A DNA stretch of 64,000 nt from Temnopleurus reevesii (GCA_036244855.1 BQKZ01000336.1:30281-94280), one strand, 5' to 3'; positions 49,618-60,333 are shown, counted from the stretch's first letter. Numbers and translations: made by a program. Notes: generated from the sequence alone by a model not told the origin.

Positions 49618-50129
49618 TTAAAGTATAGTTTTGGTAAAGATGAAGAAATGTGAATTTTGGGGATGTTTATCATGACATTTATTTCTTATAAACATTTTGA
49701 GACCATAGCATATTTTTTAATGAACTGATTCTTTTGAAAAATGGAATTTGACCATTAAATCATATTTAGCGCCCTCTCTTGAATATAGCATTATTTTGCT
49801 TGTTATCGAGTATATACAAAGTTATTTCCGAGATTTGACAATAGAATGAAATAGAGATATACACAACAATTAAATTCTGAAATTTTCATCCAATTCTGAG
49901 CATGGGAAGTTGTCCTTTATCAAGAAAGAAAATATTGAAATAGTGTGGTGCTGCACCACACTATTTCAATTTGCACATTTTAGATTATAGCTTTTCCCAA
50001 ACTTGTTCATTTTACGCACAATCTTTTATGCAATATGTTTATGATACTATATTTCGTTTCATATAGATTTGAAAACAAAATCCGATGATAAAAATATTCG
50101 CTTTTACCAAAACTGTACTTGGGCTTTAA
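49618..50129. mobile_element. TTAA-flanked element, AAAGCCCAAGT family, inverted copy
   Basis: TTAA at both ends. The right end ACTTGGGCTT matches the copy at 24036-24529, and GGATGTTTATCATGACA near its left end matches the other copy's right part in reverse. It contains a perfect palindrome at 49934-49970. Confidence 0.8.
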
Positions 50130-50592
50130 GAGATGTTCTGATATAATTTTTAGGTCACAGTAGTTTCCTATACAAGAGAAAAGTCAAATCTAAACAGTTT
50201 ATCAAGGAAAAAATTCCTGAAATGGAGAGATGCGCAAAATACTGTAGTTGGAGAAATTTTCGCTGCCGTTTCATATTTTTGCAAAGTTCAGTCTTTTCGT
50301 TGCCAAAATATTCCCTCGTATGATTTCACATGTTTGGCCAAAAGCATGAAAAGTACAACATACTAAAATAAAGTTGAAAAGAGCTTAAGCTTACGATCCT
50401 AGCAGAATCTTAATCATAAGCAAACTGACAAACATGCTAAGATGTTGAACTGATCCCAAATCAGGATTATATATGTATGACAAAAGGTTGTCTTATACAT
50501 TACAGATGCTTTACTATGGCTGGGTTATAATGCATCAGAGGGCTTAGAAACACTTGTATCAAGTGTTATTATACAAATATATACCGTTATGA

Positions 50593-50680
50593 AAGGTTCT
50601 GGTTAAAACTATGGGCCCGATGTGCCTGCAAATAGTATTTTTGCAGGCACAGAGAGACCATAGTTTTAATCCAGAACCTT
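50593..50680. repeat. Inverted repeat, about 42-bp arms
   Basis: AAGGTTCTGG and CCAGAACCTT, AAAACTATGG and CCATAGTTTT, and GTGCCTGCAAATA and TTTTTGCAGGCAC pair in order. Weaker pairing continues outwards (ACAAATATATAC / GTATATATTTGT), so it may be a palindromic MITE. Confidence 0.75.
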
Positions 50681-50837
50681 GAATGAACACTGTATATATT
50701 TGTTTTATATACTGGATTTTTATATAATGGATTTCAAACTTACCACTTGATGATACTTGGTAGTCACCATAACACTTGAACAGTCAAACTCTCAGAAAGG
50801 CAAAAGTCATCAAATTTGAATTGTCAAACTCCGTGTG

Positions 50838-50893
50838 CACAGAGTTCATCGCACAGAGTTCATCGCACAGAGTTCATCGCACAGAGTTCATCG
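50838..50893. repeat. 14-bp minisatellite, four units
   Basis: GCACAGAGTTCATC is repeated four times head to tail without change. Confidence 0.95.
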
Positions 50894-51133
50894 CTCGCTA
50901 TTTCGGGTATCCGGGAAGAGCGCCATCTAGTGTTTAAATTAGGACAATCCGTAAATAGTCTTTAGATACTATTTACGGATCCGTAAATAGTTCTTCGATA
51001 CTAAGATAGTTGGTTTATTTTTAATCATGTGACATTCATTAAACCAATCAATGAACAGAGATAAATGTATCCAGTATATAAATGTAAATATTGTCATCAT
51101 TATTATTATTATATCTTTCCCCTTTCTTTCTAG

Positions 51134-51260
51134 ACTGATGACACCCACATCAGTGTACCCCTCATGGTCGGTAGGGACTATCAGTTTAGGATAGCTAGCG
51201 TCAACGAGAACGGCACGTTGGGCTATTTCAGACCGACGGCAGAGTTTTGCCTTTCCAGAG
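51134..51260 (+). CDS. ANOS1: Anosmin-1 exon 6: second half of FNIII-1
   Basis: The exon encodes residues 226-267 plus one base. It carries strands E-G of FNIII-1. RDYQFRIASVNENGT contains the conserved Tyr of strand F (Y241) and the x-R-[VI]-A-[AS]-V-N core seen in anosmin FNIII-1. N251-G-T is a potential N-glycosylation site. The acceptor is TTTCTAG (phase 0) and the donor AGAG|GTAAGA (phase 1). A Cys (C264) near the end has no obvious partner in the canonical FNIII fold. Confidence 0.97.
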
Positions 51261-51353
51261 GTAAGAAAGCCTAGCACCGTCATGTTGCTCAAATTTTCAT
51301 AGGTTGTACATCTTATTTTTCATCATTCAATGAGAGCATGATGATTCCAGGGG

Positions 51354-51512
51354 GGGGGTGTTTCATCAAGATTTGTTGCAGCGACAAGGAGTCATTTTCC
51401 GACAGTTCCCATAGCAACTGTCAGCGATAGTGCTTTTCATCCAATCACAATCAAGGAATTTGTCAGCAATGACTAATTGTCTCTGCGACAAATCTTGATG
51501 AAACACCCTCCA
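51354..51512. mobile_element. Palindromic MITE, GTGTTTCAYCAAG family, copy 3
   Basis: Ends GGTGTTTCATCAAGATTTGT and ACAAATCTTGATGAAACACC form a perfect 20-bp inverted repeat. The interior differs from copies 1, 2 and 4. Confidence 0.92.
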
Positions 51513-51695
51513 GGGGTAGCTTCCTCCTTTAAATATCAGTTCATTCAGAGGTTAAAAACTTTGGGTAGTTTGCATAAAACCATTAATCCTTCATCAAACA
51601 AGCCTTTGCTTATTGACTTTAGATTATACCACCTCCTTGGTTTGCTCAATGACAAGTTTAGACTTGAATTCGATCCATTTTAGTTTAACCCATTC

Positions 51696-51868
51696 TGGGC
51701 GGTTTTTCACAAAGTCGTTTTTAAAGTTATGCACAACTTTACGTTCGACTGGTATCAATTCTTGCGCTGAATGAGCGCTTTATTACGAATCGTAACGCGC
51801 AAGAAGGGTTACCAATCGAACGTAAAGTCGTGTGTAAAGTCCTTTTTATCTTGATGAAACACCTCCCA
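51696..51868. mobile_element. Palindromic MITE, GTGTTTCAYCAAG family, copy 4
   Basis: Ends GGGCGGTTTTTCACAAAGTC and ATCTTGATGAAACACCTCCC. Internal ACTTTACGTTCGACTGGTAT pairs with ACCAATCGAACGTAAAGT, as in copy 1. Confidence 0.88.
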
Positions 51869-52230
51869 GGACAGGAATTGTCTTACAACAAATTCAATCC
51901 TTATTCTTTTACTAAATTGGCAACACTATCCTTACCAAATAGCATATTCAGAAGTTAAAAATTGCCAATTTGCATGAAAATAGTGATGTTTCCAATGTTT
52001 TACTAGAGAATTTTTGTATCACTTGAATTGATACAAAGTAATAGAACAAAAATGTGCAAAGGAATGAGAGAGCCTTGGTTCATATGCAGCTGTAAAAAGA
52101 GAAAAAGAAAAAAAAAGAGACTTGTGTAAAACTGTATGCCAAAACTCAGCTCTAGTATCCAATCATGCCCCTTTTTATACATAACTTCAATGACTTCATT
52201 GTAACCATATTCATCATTTTTTTTTGACAG

Positions 52231-52433
52231 AACCGGAGAGGCCGAGTCCGCCGTACGGTATAGGCCAGGGACCAGTTGAAATTGTGGATGACAAAATGCA
52301 CATGACGCTTTACTGGAGTCCCCCGCGTTACAGCGATCTCCCTATTTCGCGGTATAGGGTGTTTTACAGCGAGAGGAGAGCCGTGATGCCGTCAATCATC
52401 GCAGTTCCCGAACTTCTCAAAGATGTACCTGGG
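52231..52433 (+). CDS. ANOS1: Anosmin-1 exon 7: first half of FNIII-2
   Basis: The exon encodes residues 268-335. It opens in phase 1 (E268) with the Pro-rich linker ERPSPPYG, then strands A-C of the second FNIII domain. MHMTLYWSPP holds the strand-B core Trp (W296), followed by LPISRYRVFYS, which matches the vertebrate I-P-V-H-H-Y-K-V-F-W segment in strand C. The acceptor is TTTTGACAG and the donor GGG|GTGAGT, phase 0. The 3' part (residues 314-335) is a linker less alike than the strands. Confidence 0.97.
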
Positions 52434-54150
52434 GTGAGTGTTACGTTGTTTAGTGTGAAGTGCTGGTGTTTATACACTGGTAGAATATAATGTACCGGAG
52501 AGGTGTCGAGGTATAGTCAGAGTGCTATACACTGAGATTTTCACAGTATAGGGTTTACAGTGAGAGTGCTGAAAAGTGCTGGTGTTTGATAACTGGTTAG
52601 ATAATAATTTACTGGAGAGCTATTAATCAAATATAACATACACCGAGAAGTTATAGTTGAAATTATGGATTGTGAGATGATTGGCATAACACTATTTTCT
52701 GAGGGGCAAAGCCCCGAAGAATATAGTCACTATGTCGGTCACCGAAGTACTTTGAAAAATGTGCATGGGATATTTGATTTATAATTATATCCTACACAAG
52801 TAAACCAAAATAATAATCAAATTTATATTATACTTATAATCTGTCAATGAAGTGAATTCCTCAAAATTATCATCATCTACGAAATTAAATCTCTGTTCAT
52901 CATCGTTGATTACTCCACTGCACGCCGCCATTGTTGTTTATGTTTTGACGACCTTTGATCTAGATATCGCGGTACCGATAGCTGAATATCCAGTTATCGT
53001 AAAAGATGACGTCAGAATATTGACATATCCAAAACTATTTTGAGTTATGACGCAAATGACGTCACGCCATATCCAATTTATTTCATGATGAAAATATTTT
53101 TAATCACATGACTGCTCCTTGACCAATGACAATGGATACAATCTTATAAGTAGGATATAAAAAGTACTATACACTGGAGGTATGAATTTTTAGCAGTGAT
53201 TTTGGCATTGATGAAATCTTTGGCCCATTGACACAAAGATGTAACTTCATCTTTGGCAAAAATGAGGTTTCATATTAATAAAAATGTTTAAGAAAATCTG
53301 ATCTTCTGAAAAAAACACAAATGGCATTGCATGTTTATCAGCATAATGAAAGAAAACCGTCCTTCAGGATTTCATCTTCATATGCTGAACAAAGTGGACC
53401 AAAACATTTAAACTCATTTTTCTCAGAACGATCAAATTAATGACGCATCCATGTGTCCCTTACGCCTCGAAATACCGCATTTACAGGGTTCCCATTCTAC
53501 TGGGAAAACCTGTAAAAAAACTTCCACTTATTCCAGTCAGGGAATTTGATTTAATAAAAAGTTTCTTGAATGAGACAAAATCTGGGAATATCGTTCTCCT
53601 CATATAGTGGATAACCAATGGACATCAACGATTTGTTGAAAAAGGTTGAAAAAAGTCAATTAGAATAGCAATTACATGAATAGGAATAAAATGTTTGTAA
53701 CCCTTACAGACCACCTGCTGTTAAAGACCCCATTTTTAGTCTCCTTTGGGTGGTCTTTATTCACAGTTTTGACTGTATGAAGGTTTTTTTCTTCAAATGT
53801 TTTGTATTATAATTATTTTATAATAATAATAACAATAATAATGATAATAGGTCCATTTATATAGCGCAATCACTATATGCATATACTCTACTGCGCTTGA
53901 TACTAGATACCATATTATTACCCTGGCTATAACTGCCGAGCAAGCCAGTTAGGCGCTCAAGCATTCCAAGGAATAAATTCCTGCCAGGTACCCATTTTTC
54001 ACCTGGGTAGATTGCAGCACAATGTGGATAAAATTCTTGCTGAAGGAAAATGACTCCATGGGTAGGATTCGAACCTCGTGTTGAAAGGCGAGAGTCAGAA
54101 CCACTACACCACGACGCCTCCATTATATCATTATTTTCATTCTCCTGTAG
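52434..54150 (+). other. Intron 7 (1.7 kb)
   Basis: Borders GTGAGT and CCTGTAG. The last ~300 bp are a SINE. A partial CAGTCAAAAC-type MITE end lies near 53705-53780 and two TGACGTCA palindromes at 53007 and 53057. Otherwise nothing recognisable. Confidence 0.9.
53819..54120 (-). mobile_element. tRNA-derived SINE abutting exon 8
   Basis: The tail (TAA)n begins at 53819 and the minus-strand head ends near 54120 (GGCGTCGTGGTGTAGTGGTT, box A-like; GGTTCGAATCC, box B). Only about 30 bp separate it from the exon 8 start. Confidence 0.93.
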
Positions 54151-54295
54151 ACCCAAACTTCATGTGTCTTGCCCGATCTCCTTCCTGGCATGAAGTACTA
54201 CGTCCAGGTCAAAGCCATCGCCAGGTACCGCGACAATCGTCTCAGTAGCGTCAGGGAGTCCAAATACATCTTCACACCCATGCCCACTTCCAATG
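54151..54295 (+). CDS. ANOS1: Anosmin-1 exon 8: second half of FNIII-2
   Basis: The exon encodes residues 336-383 plus one base: strands E-G of FNIII-2. CVLPDLLPGMKYYVQVKAI is the typical L-x-P-x-x-x-Y-x-V-x-V-x-A-I pattern (Y351/Y352). Acceptor CTCCTGTAG, phase 0; donor AATG|GTAAGT, phase 1. It is boxed in by two SINEs on the opposite strand: one ends about 30 nt before the exon, leaving almost no original intron for a polypyrimidine tract, and the other starts about 57 nt after it. The tract now used, in TTTTCATTCTCCTGTAG, is short. Confidence 0.97.
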
Positions 54296-54351
54296 GTAAG
54301 TTGTTTTATTCATTATGCATGTACAGACCTCCAAACCATTGATAACAATAG

Positions 54352-54656
54352 CAATAATAATAATAATGATAATAATGATAGATGCAATTTATATAGCATA
54401 CTTATCCTCTCTGCGTAGTGCCCAAGACGATTTGCATTATCATTATTACCCTGGCTTTAGCCTGGCATACACCAGTGCACATGGCATTTCAAGAAATAGA
54501 TATTCCTACCATGTACTGATTCACCTCACCCGGGTTGAGTGCAGCTCCATATGGATGAATTTTTTGCTGAAGGAAATCAATGACATGGGTGGGACTCGAC
54601 CCTACGACCCTCTGGTTGAAAGGCGAGAGTCATGACCACTAAACCACGGCGCCTTC
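54352..54656 (-). mobile_element. tRNA-derived SINE just after exon 8
   Basis: Same family and strand as the SINE at 53819-54120. Tail at 54352-54378, head near 54656 (GGCGCCGTGGTTTAGTGGTC). Box B is altered to GGGTCGAGTCC. Confidence 0.93.
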
Positions 54657-55418
54657 ACAGACTCTTATTTTGGACTGGCATTCCTGACAAGACCCTTCAT
54701 TTGATTATTTTTTACATATATCTATCTCTCTATTTATTTATTCTGAGTTATTATTCGAGTTCATGTAATCACATGTGTATAACAAAGTATTAACAAGACT
54801 AATTGTTACACATATGTACACAATAGAGGAATGTCTAGAGAGTTATGAGAATTCTAATATTTATGGAAATCTGATGTAAAGTTTCAAAATTGTTTAGTTC
54901 CATCTATTTTGTTATGTAATGGATTTGTGAAATAAATGCTATTTATTTGGTAATGATTTCTAAAAGAGTAATGGAAAAGGCCAAAACTGAATCAATAGTT
55001 GACTCTGTTTTGCTGCATGTACTTTATTCAGTGTGCCACTTCTGTCGTTTCTACTGGCGACGATGCTGTAAAGGTTGGTATTAATCGCCATGGTTACAGT
55101 AACATTTGATGCTGTGCAAGAATTTTGGTGAAAGTTTTGTCTATCGCTTCAGTATTACTTCCGGATGGCTTGATATAAGCTATCCATCTAAGCTTGCATT
55201 TCTGGTTGAGAGTCGAGCCCTTATCAGCAATCGTTTGATTTATGAAAGTCCTTTTGAAGTTGGCAATCTCATATCAATGTATTCATTGTTTTGTGTTTAT
55301 GTTGTATTGTTTTCCATACAGAGAGAGAAAGTGAGAAAGAGCGAGGGAAGGGATGGATCATTGAAGATCTGATTTGAACTTATTTTCATGATATTACATT
55401 CATTCCAATTTTGGAAAA

Positions 55419-55819
55419 TTAAAGATATATTCTGGTATTTGTTAAAAAAATAAAATGAATGTTCATAGAATCGCACAAAATGTGAGAAGAATGTTCAGAA
55501 CTATGAATAAATAATATGTGCCAAAGTGTTTTGCAAGAAAATGTATAATGGCAGAGAAATGTGCAAATAAAGGGTAAAAATTGGGCCATGTCAGGCCGAC
55601 AGATTTTATACCAGTCCCACCCGCTGCTTCCTGTGTTTGCTGCAGTGGACAGAGCACGTGGAGAATGACATAATTTCGCTTTTAACCGGTTTGAGGTTAT
55701 CATATTAGTTTTCCCTTGTCTACACAAGTCACGTTGTGCTTTGTTTGTAACATAAGATTATTTTAATCATTCATTTTTCCAAATTGAAGTTCTTTGCAAG
55801 TACTCGATATTCGCTTTAA
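55419..55819. mobile_element. TTAA-flanked non-autonomous element, copy 2
   Basis: Nearly identical to 32390-32782, same orientation, bounded by TTAA. It carries the 8-9 bp ATGTGCCAA insertion relative to copy 1. Confidence 0.88.
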
Positions 55820-56596
55820 ATCATTGTTGATAGAATTGAAGGTCTTTCTATTCTATTTCATAATCATTGCTTTCCGAGTGTGTTTCAATTGTTATACTGT
55901 GCAGTCCAAAGATGTGATTCTTAGGGGGGGGATGCAATGAATTTCTTAGGTAAAAGTATTCATTCAAAACATCTCTATTCTCTCAACCAACTTATAAGTG
56001 TTTTGTTTGATTGTGCGCAGTTTGCAGTGGCTTATAGCGAGTCTTCATTGTAAGTAAAAAAAAAATAATAAGCAAAAGAAAAACAATAGTAAATTAATGA
56101 ACTTTCATTTCAGAGAAGCTGCTGGAGCAGAATTGCTAAAAAAAATATTTGCTTTCTTGATATCCTCCATTTCATAATAGAGTATAATATCAAAAGTAAA
56201 ACCTGATTTTTCAATGTCAAACATCATCAGAGGTACTTGGTTCTGCATCAAAGAAAGAATGGTATAATAATACTTGATATCAGAAAATTATGTAAAATAA
56301 ACAAACACATACATTTTTTTTATCTAAATATGGCAAGAATGAGCACACATGATTGAATGTCCTGAATTGCTAGTTAGTACTCCGGCTCACATCAATTTTT
56401 TTTTAATGATAACTGCATAGTGCCATCTACTGTTTTCAATTTTCTGGTGTTGCAGGTGGCGAGAATTGTGTAAAAGACAAGTTCATGTTCTAAAGTATAG
56501 CTCTGACAACATATAGATCTTGTAATTTAAAATGGAGAATAAACAATGTCACTGGACATAGCCTTCACCATGCTTTCCCTTTTTTTCCACCCGCAG

Positions 56597-56847
56597 ATGG
56601 CACAGGGGTAAAGCTGGACCAATCATTCGAGCAACCCAAGGTTACCATGCCAACGGGGAAGCTGCCAGGTCCTCCGGGAGACCTGACGCACAACCCGCCC
56701 TACTGGGATAACGGCGCCCTCAAGGTACGGTTACGGTGGAATAAACCGAAGGGCTACGAGGAGACCATCGACCGCTTCACAATCCACTGGGAGGCGACTG
56801 TGTGCTCGTCCGATGCCGGGCAGCAGGAAGGGGAGGCTACCAGCTAC
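56597..56847 (+). CDS. ANOS1: Anosmin-1 exon 9: linker and first half of FNIII-3
   Basis: The exon encodes residues 384-467. It starts in phase 1 (D384) with a basic/polar linker, then PGPPGDLT opens FNIII-3. PYWDNGALKVRLRW (core Trp W431) and RFTIHWEATVC (residues 443-453) match the vertebrate P-F-Y-Q-D-G-Q-L-Q-V-K-V-Y-W and R-Y-H-V-R-W-x3-C segments. The acceptor is CCCGCAG and the donor TAC|GTAAGT, phase 0. Its codons are clearly more GC-rich than the introns. The E-G strands of this domain must lie in later exons. Confidence 0.97.
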
Positions 56848-57990
56848 GTAAGTTGACCTTTGACCTCCTGTATCTTACATGGTATCGGGGAAATCTTATT
56901 CTTTGCAATTATTTCATTGAATTCAGATATTTGAGGGAAAGGCCACTCCTCTGCAATATACACATCCATTTACAGTGATCTGTCCATTTGATGAACTTCT
57001 AAAAATCTAATAGTTATGTTGGGAGTTATATTTTGGAACTATATATTCAAAATAGGTTATTTACCTGTTTTAAGTCAAATTTCTTCAAAGTTTTAAAGAA
57101 TTTTGTGGTTTCCAAAGAATAAAATTTCAAAAGCATTGTTACATGTACCTGGACTTGGAACATGAGTTTGAAAAAGAACACACACACACAAAAAAAAAGG
57201 ATAAAGACAATTGGGCCAGCTAGCTTCCACCGTCATTTGTTTTCAATGACCTTAGACTAATTCAAGCCCCGATTCTTCATTCCACTACCATCTATTTTGA
57301 TATCACCATCATGTCACTTTTATATTCATCTTTGAAATGAATGAAATAGAAAATGGAGAATAATGATGTTTAAATAGGACATTTTTACAGAATTGATTTC
57401 ATGATGTAAACTTGATTGATAAAAGTGCATTTATTATCATCACAAAATTGAGCAGGCGGTTAGGTCTTTTCGAGATATATGAATTAAATTCCAAATCTGT
57501 GCATTATGAGCGAGAGAAAATGAAGATCTATAATCACTTCCTTCCTTCTATTTATTTCTTTGAGGTCAATAATCCATGAATTTTTGCTATAAATCTATCC
57601 TTCAAAAGTAGAAATTCATTGATGATTATGGTATGTCTTTAAATCTTCTTTCTAACAAACTCTTCATTGTACCTTTTCTATCAAACAATTGTATATTAAA
57701 GTATGATTCTTTCTTACAAATGTATTTTTATCTGCCTCTAAATTCTTTCCTACTGTAATCTGTCTTTCAAGAATAGATATTCATTTACTTTTATGCTGCA
57801 TCTTTAAATCCCTTTCCTAACAAATTCTTCTTCGTACTCTTTCTATCTTAGTATTTATATGTCAAAATATGATTCTTTCTTTAAAGTGTTATTTTTCTCT
57901 CCCTCTGAATTGTTCCATGTATCTTTGCTTTGTTTTCACGCTCTCTTTATTCCTTCAAATCATTTTTTCTATCTGCTACGGGGAAAATAG
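56848..57990 (+). other. Intron 9 (1.1 kb, if exon 10 is real)
   Basis: Starts GTAAGT after exon 9. AT-rich, with two loosely similar blocks (CTTTAAATC[TC]...TTCTAACAAA...CTTTCTATC near 57640 and 57805). No gene. Confidence 0.6.
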
Positions 57991-58047
57991 GGCTATTTAA
58001 GCAATGATATATATACGCCCTACCGTCAGAAAGCCGCGACTACACAC
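57991..58047 (+). CDS. ANOS1: Possible anosmin-1 exon 10 (57 nt, tentative)
   Basis: A 19-codon open stretch (GYLSNDIYTPYRQKAATTH) lies between AAATAG and a consensus donor GTAAGT. It is phase 0 at both ends, so it could follow exon 9 directly without changing frame. It would sit in the C'-E loop region of FNIII-3, which is variable in length and sequence among anosmins, so homology cannot be judged. The upstream tract is T-rich but the bases next to the AG are purine-rich, so the acceptor is weak. It could be a lineage-specific or alternative microexon, or a chance match. Confidence 0.45.
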
Positions 58048-59163
58048 GTAAGTTTCCCCCTTCTTTCCCCCGCCCTCCAGAGATTGTTTCTTTGCCTGCG
58101 GAATCCTGCACGTACCTGCAACTGCCCCACCCTCCTACCAGTTCCTCACCCCACCCCCACTTGTGACGTGGCATGCACAAATCTAATATACCCGATACAC
58201 CAACCCCCACTCCTGAGAGTCTACTTATTTTTTCCATTTTTTTAAATATTTTTTTTAATTTAAATATTTCTACTTTATTTCTATACTTATTAACTTCACA
58301 TAACTTTTAGCTGAACTCAAGTTTCAAGCTTCTACTTTTGTGTTTAGTCTTAGTTTTTCATGACAAGCCTTTGTCCTCCTCTGAGGAAAAATTAAGGTTT
58401 GATAGAAGCAACTTAATTTTTTTTTATCATCTCTGAAATCTTCTATATATTACCACTGTTTGCTGTCCTTTTCATAATCACCCCCTACTGAATTGACATT
58501 TTACTAATCTATGGTTCAGATGCCAATTTGTATTTGTCGTAATATATTTTCTAAGAGAGAGTTAAAAATTCTTACATTCATTATCAAAATGAGAGTAAGA
58601 AGCAGCTTGTTTTCAATCAAACAAGTTTACCATCTTTTATATGATGTGGTGTATTTGAAGTGAAGCACAATGTTTGCAGTGAATTTTTCCAAGTTTAAAT
58701 CGGTAATATGTTTTACTTCACACCGAAAGGTCAATTTAAAAAATGTTGGTACTGTAAAGCGGGGCAAAATGGGACGTCAAGGTGAACAGGGACAAAATTT
58801 GGATCATTAAAGATTTTGTTTGGATTAGATGTTATGGGATTAATCTGTATGAAAAATGAACAATTAATGAGAGTAGATATGAAGCAAATATTCATAGAAT
58901 ATACTTTTTGTCCCTCTTTACCTTGGCATCCATGTTTTTCCCATTTTCCCGTACTGAAATACATGTAGAACAAGTTCAAGAAGTCTGACTGTCTGTTGTT
59001 ACAAGCAACATTATTTTATTATACCGGGATGTATTTTATATTTCTTATCAGTATTGTGTGAAAACCAGCAGTAATTGACGACTGAAAAGCGCAATATTTT
59101 AAATCTTATCACATTTCAATTTCATGAAAACAAGATCTAGATTACTGAGTTTTCATATGATAA

Positions 59164-59721
59164 TTAAAAGAAGAGTCTACCCAAAAATTATATTTCTTCA
59201 ACAGGAGAAGGAAAAATAGATGATCAGAATAAAAAAGGTTTGAGGAAAATCGGACAACTAATAAGAGATTTATGAATGTTTGAATATTTAGACAACTTGG
59301 CAACTAATGACGTCACAGGTGCACCATTGACCATCTATTACATTCATATAAATGTTATAAAATGTTAATTTTTACCAAAAAATATGATTTCCTCAAAACT
59401 GTAACCAAAGGATATCTATATGACAAATGTGGAGATCCACTATTTGCATGTTTCCATTCATACAAACTGCAACTTTCTGTAAACATAATGAATTTTGAAC
59501 CATATTTATAATGAAAACTCTGGTTAGTTGTGCACCCATGATGTCATCAAATTGGCAACATCTTTGGAAATGTCCACTGATTTGCCCATTTTTTCAAATC
59601 TTTAAAAAATCATAACTTTTGTATTACTTGTCCGATTTTCTTCAAACTTTTTTTGTTTTACTCACCAATTTGTTCTGCTTCTGTAAGAAAATTATTATTT
59701 TTGGGTAGACTCTTCTTTTAA
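59164..59721. mobile_element. TTAA-flanked MITE, AAGAAGAGTCTACCC ends
   Basis: TTAA at 59164-59167 and 59718-59721 bound inverted ends AAGAAGAGTCTACCCAAAAA and TTTTTGGGTAGACTCTTCTT (20 bp, perfect). An interior GATGA/GTCATC pair also mirrors. About 550 bp, non-coding. Confidence 0.93.
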
Positions 59722-60155
59722 GTATCAAGTAAAGTAACACCCTTATTTTCACTTCATGTTCTACATTCCATGAGAAGGTTTTGAAAATATTTTGGCTCTC
59801 CTTGGGAACTTTTTTCTTCCCTAACATTGAACTTCCGTCCATTTGGGAACCTTAAATATTTTGACTACTGTTCGTCTCCATATATCATTATTTAGTTAAA
59901 CATATGAAACATTTATCTGTACTGTTGATGATCAATTGTGAATTCGAACTGGGTTATCAAATTGAAAATATAGAGCTCTTCGGGATTTGAAAGATTAAAT
60001 TATTTATTTCATCTTATTTGACACCCCAGGTTTCCTCTTTTTCAACAAATTATTCCTCTTTTACCATTAAATGGGTTGGGAGGCCTACACCTACCATATA
60101 CAGAGACTCCGATTATGGGACGGGTCCTGACAAGAACTTCAATTTGATTCAATTA

Positions 60156-60333
60156 CAGTCAAACCTGTCTATAAAGACCACCCAAGGGAGACAGGAAAAG
60201 CGGTCTTTATGAGCAGGTGGTCACTACAGACAGGTTCATTTACATGGAAATTGCGTTCTAGGGAATCAAGAAAGGTGGTCTTTATGGACAGGTGGTCTTT
60301 CTATACAGGTGGTCGCTAAAGCAGGTTTGACTG
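60156..60333. mobile_element. MITE, CAGTCAAACCTGTCTA family, copy 1
   Basis: Inverted ends CAGTCAAACCTG and CAGGTTTGACTG flanked by TA, with internal GGTGGTC...ACAGG repeats. Typical of Tc1/mariner-pogo-derived MITEs. Confidence 0.92.

Larger units (their letters stand above)
49301..51133 (+). other. Intron 5 (1.8 kb)
   Basis: Borders GTAAGT and TTCTAG. It holds a TTAA element, a hairpin at 50593-50680 and a 14-bp x4 repeat; the rest shows nothing recognisable. Confidence 0.9.
51261..52230 (+). other. Intron 6 (970 bp)
   Basis: Borders GTAAGA and TGACAG. Two palindromic MITEs fill over a third of it. Confidence 0.95.
54296..56596 (+). other. Intron 8 (2.3 kb)
   Basis: Borders GTAAGT and CCGCAG. 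It holds a SINE and the second copy of the 393-401 bp TTAA element. The remaining AT-rich sequence shows nothing recognisable. Confidence 0.9.
10074..58047 (+). other. ANOS1: Anosmin-1 gene span (10 coding exons, 3' end missing)
   Basis: This entry covers the whole recognised gene. Anosmins are secreted matrix glycoproteins that bind heparan sulfate and modulate FGF receptor signalling, axon branching and neuron migration; loss of human ANOS1 causes X-linked Kallmann syndrome. The ten exons join without a frameshift or stop into 486 codons: signal peptide (about 1-30), cysteine-rich region (32-106), WAP domain (120-156), FNIII-1 (about 168-267), FNIII-2 (about 270-380) and most of FNIII-3 (from about 406). 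The order is that of vertebrate anosmin-1. All ten donors are GT and all nine internal acceptors are AG, with donor phases 0,0,0,1,0,1,0,1,0,0. Intron lengths are about 26.4, 8.8, 2.1, 1.3, 1.8, 1.0, 1.7, 2.3 and 1.1 kb. The terminal exon(s) and stop codon were not found. Orthology was recognised from remembered family sequence, not from a search. Confidence 0.95.

Noticed and set aside
53007..53064. Two TGACGTCA (CRE-like) palindromes 50 bp apart in intron 7
   Set aside because: Short motifs in an intron with no other support; the surrounding sequence may be repeat-derived.
53819..54120. tRNA gene suggested by box A/box B sequence on the minus strand
   Set aside because: No cloverleaf or anticodon stem; it is the head of a SINE with an (ATT)n tail present in several copies.
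58080..58170. Frame with ESCTYLQLP resembling FNIII strand E after exon 10
   Set aside because: No AG acceptor precedes GAATCC, the intron would be about 55 nt, and the frame becomes Pro/Ser/His-rich and stops without the strand-F Tyr.
60018..60212. Frame after CCCCAG with FTIKWVG, FNIII-like at first sight
   Set aside because: It runs into the CAGTCAAACCTG MITE and has no further FNIII core residues or usable donor.
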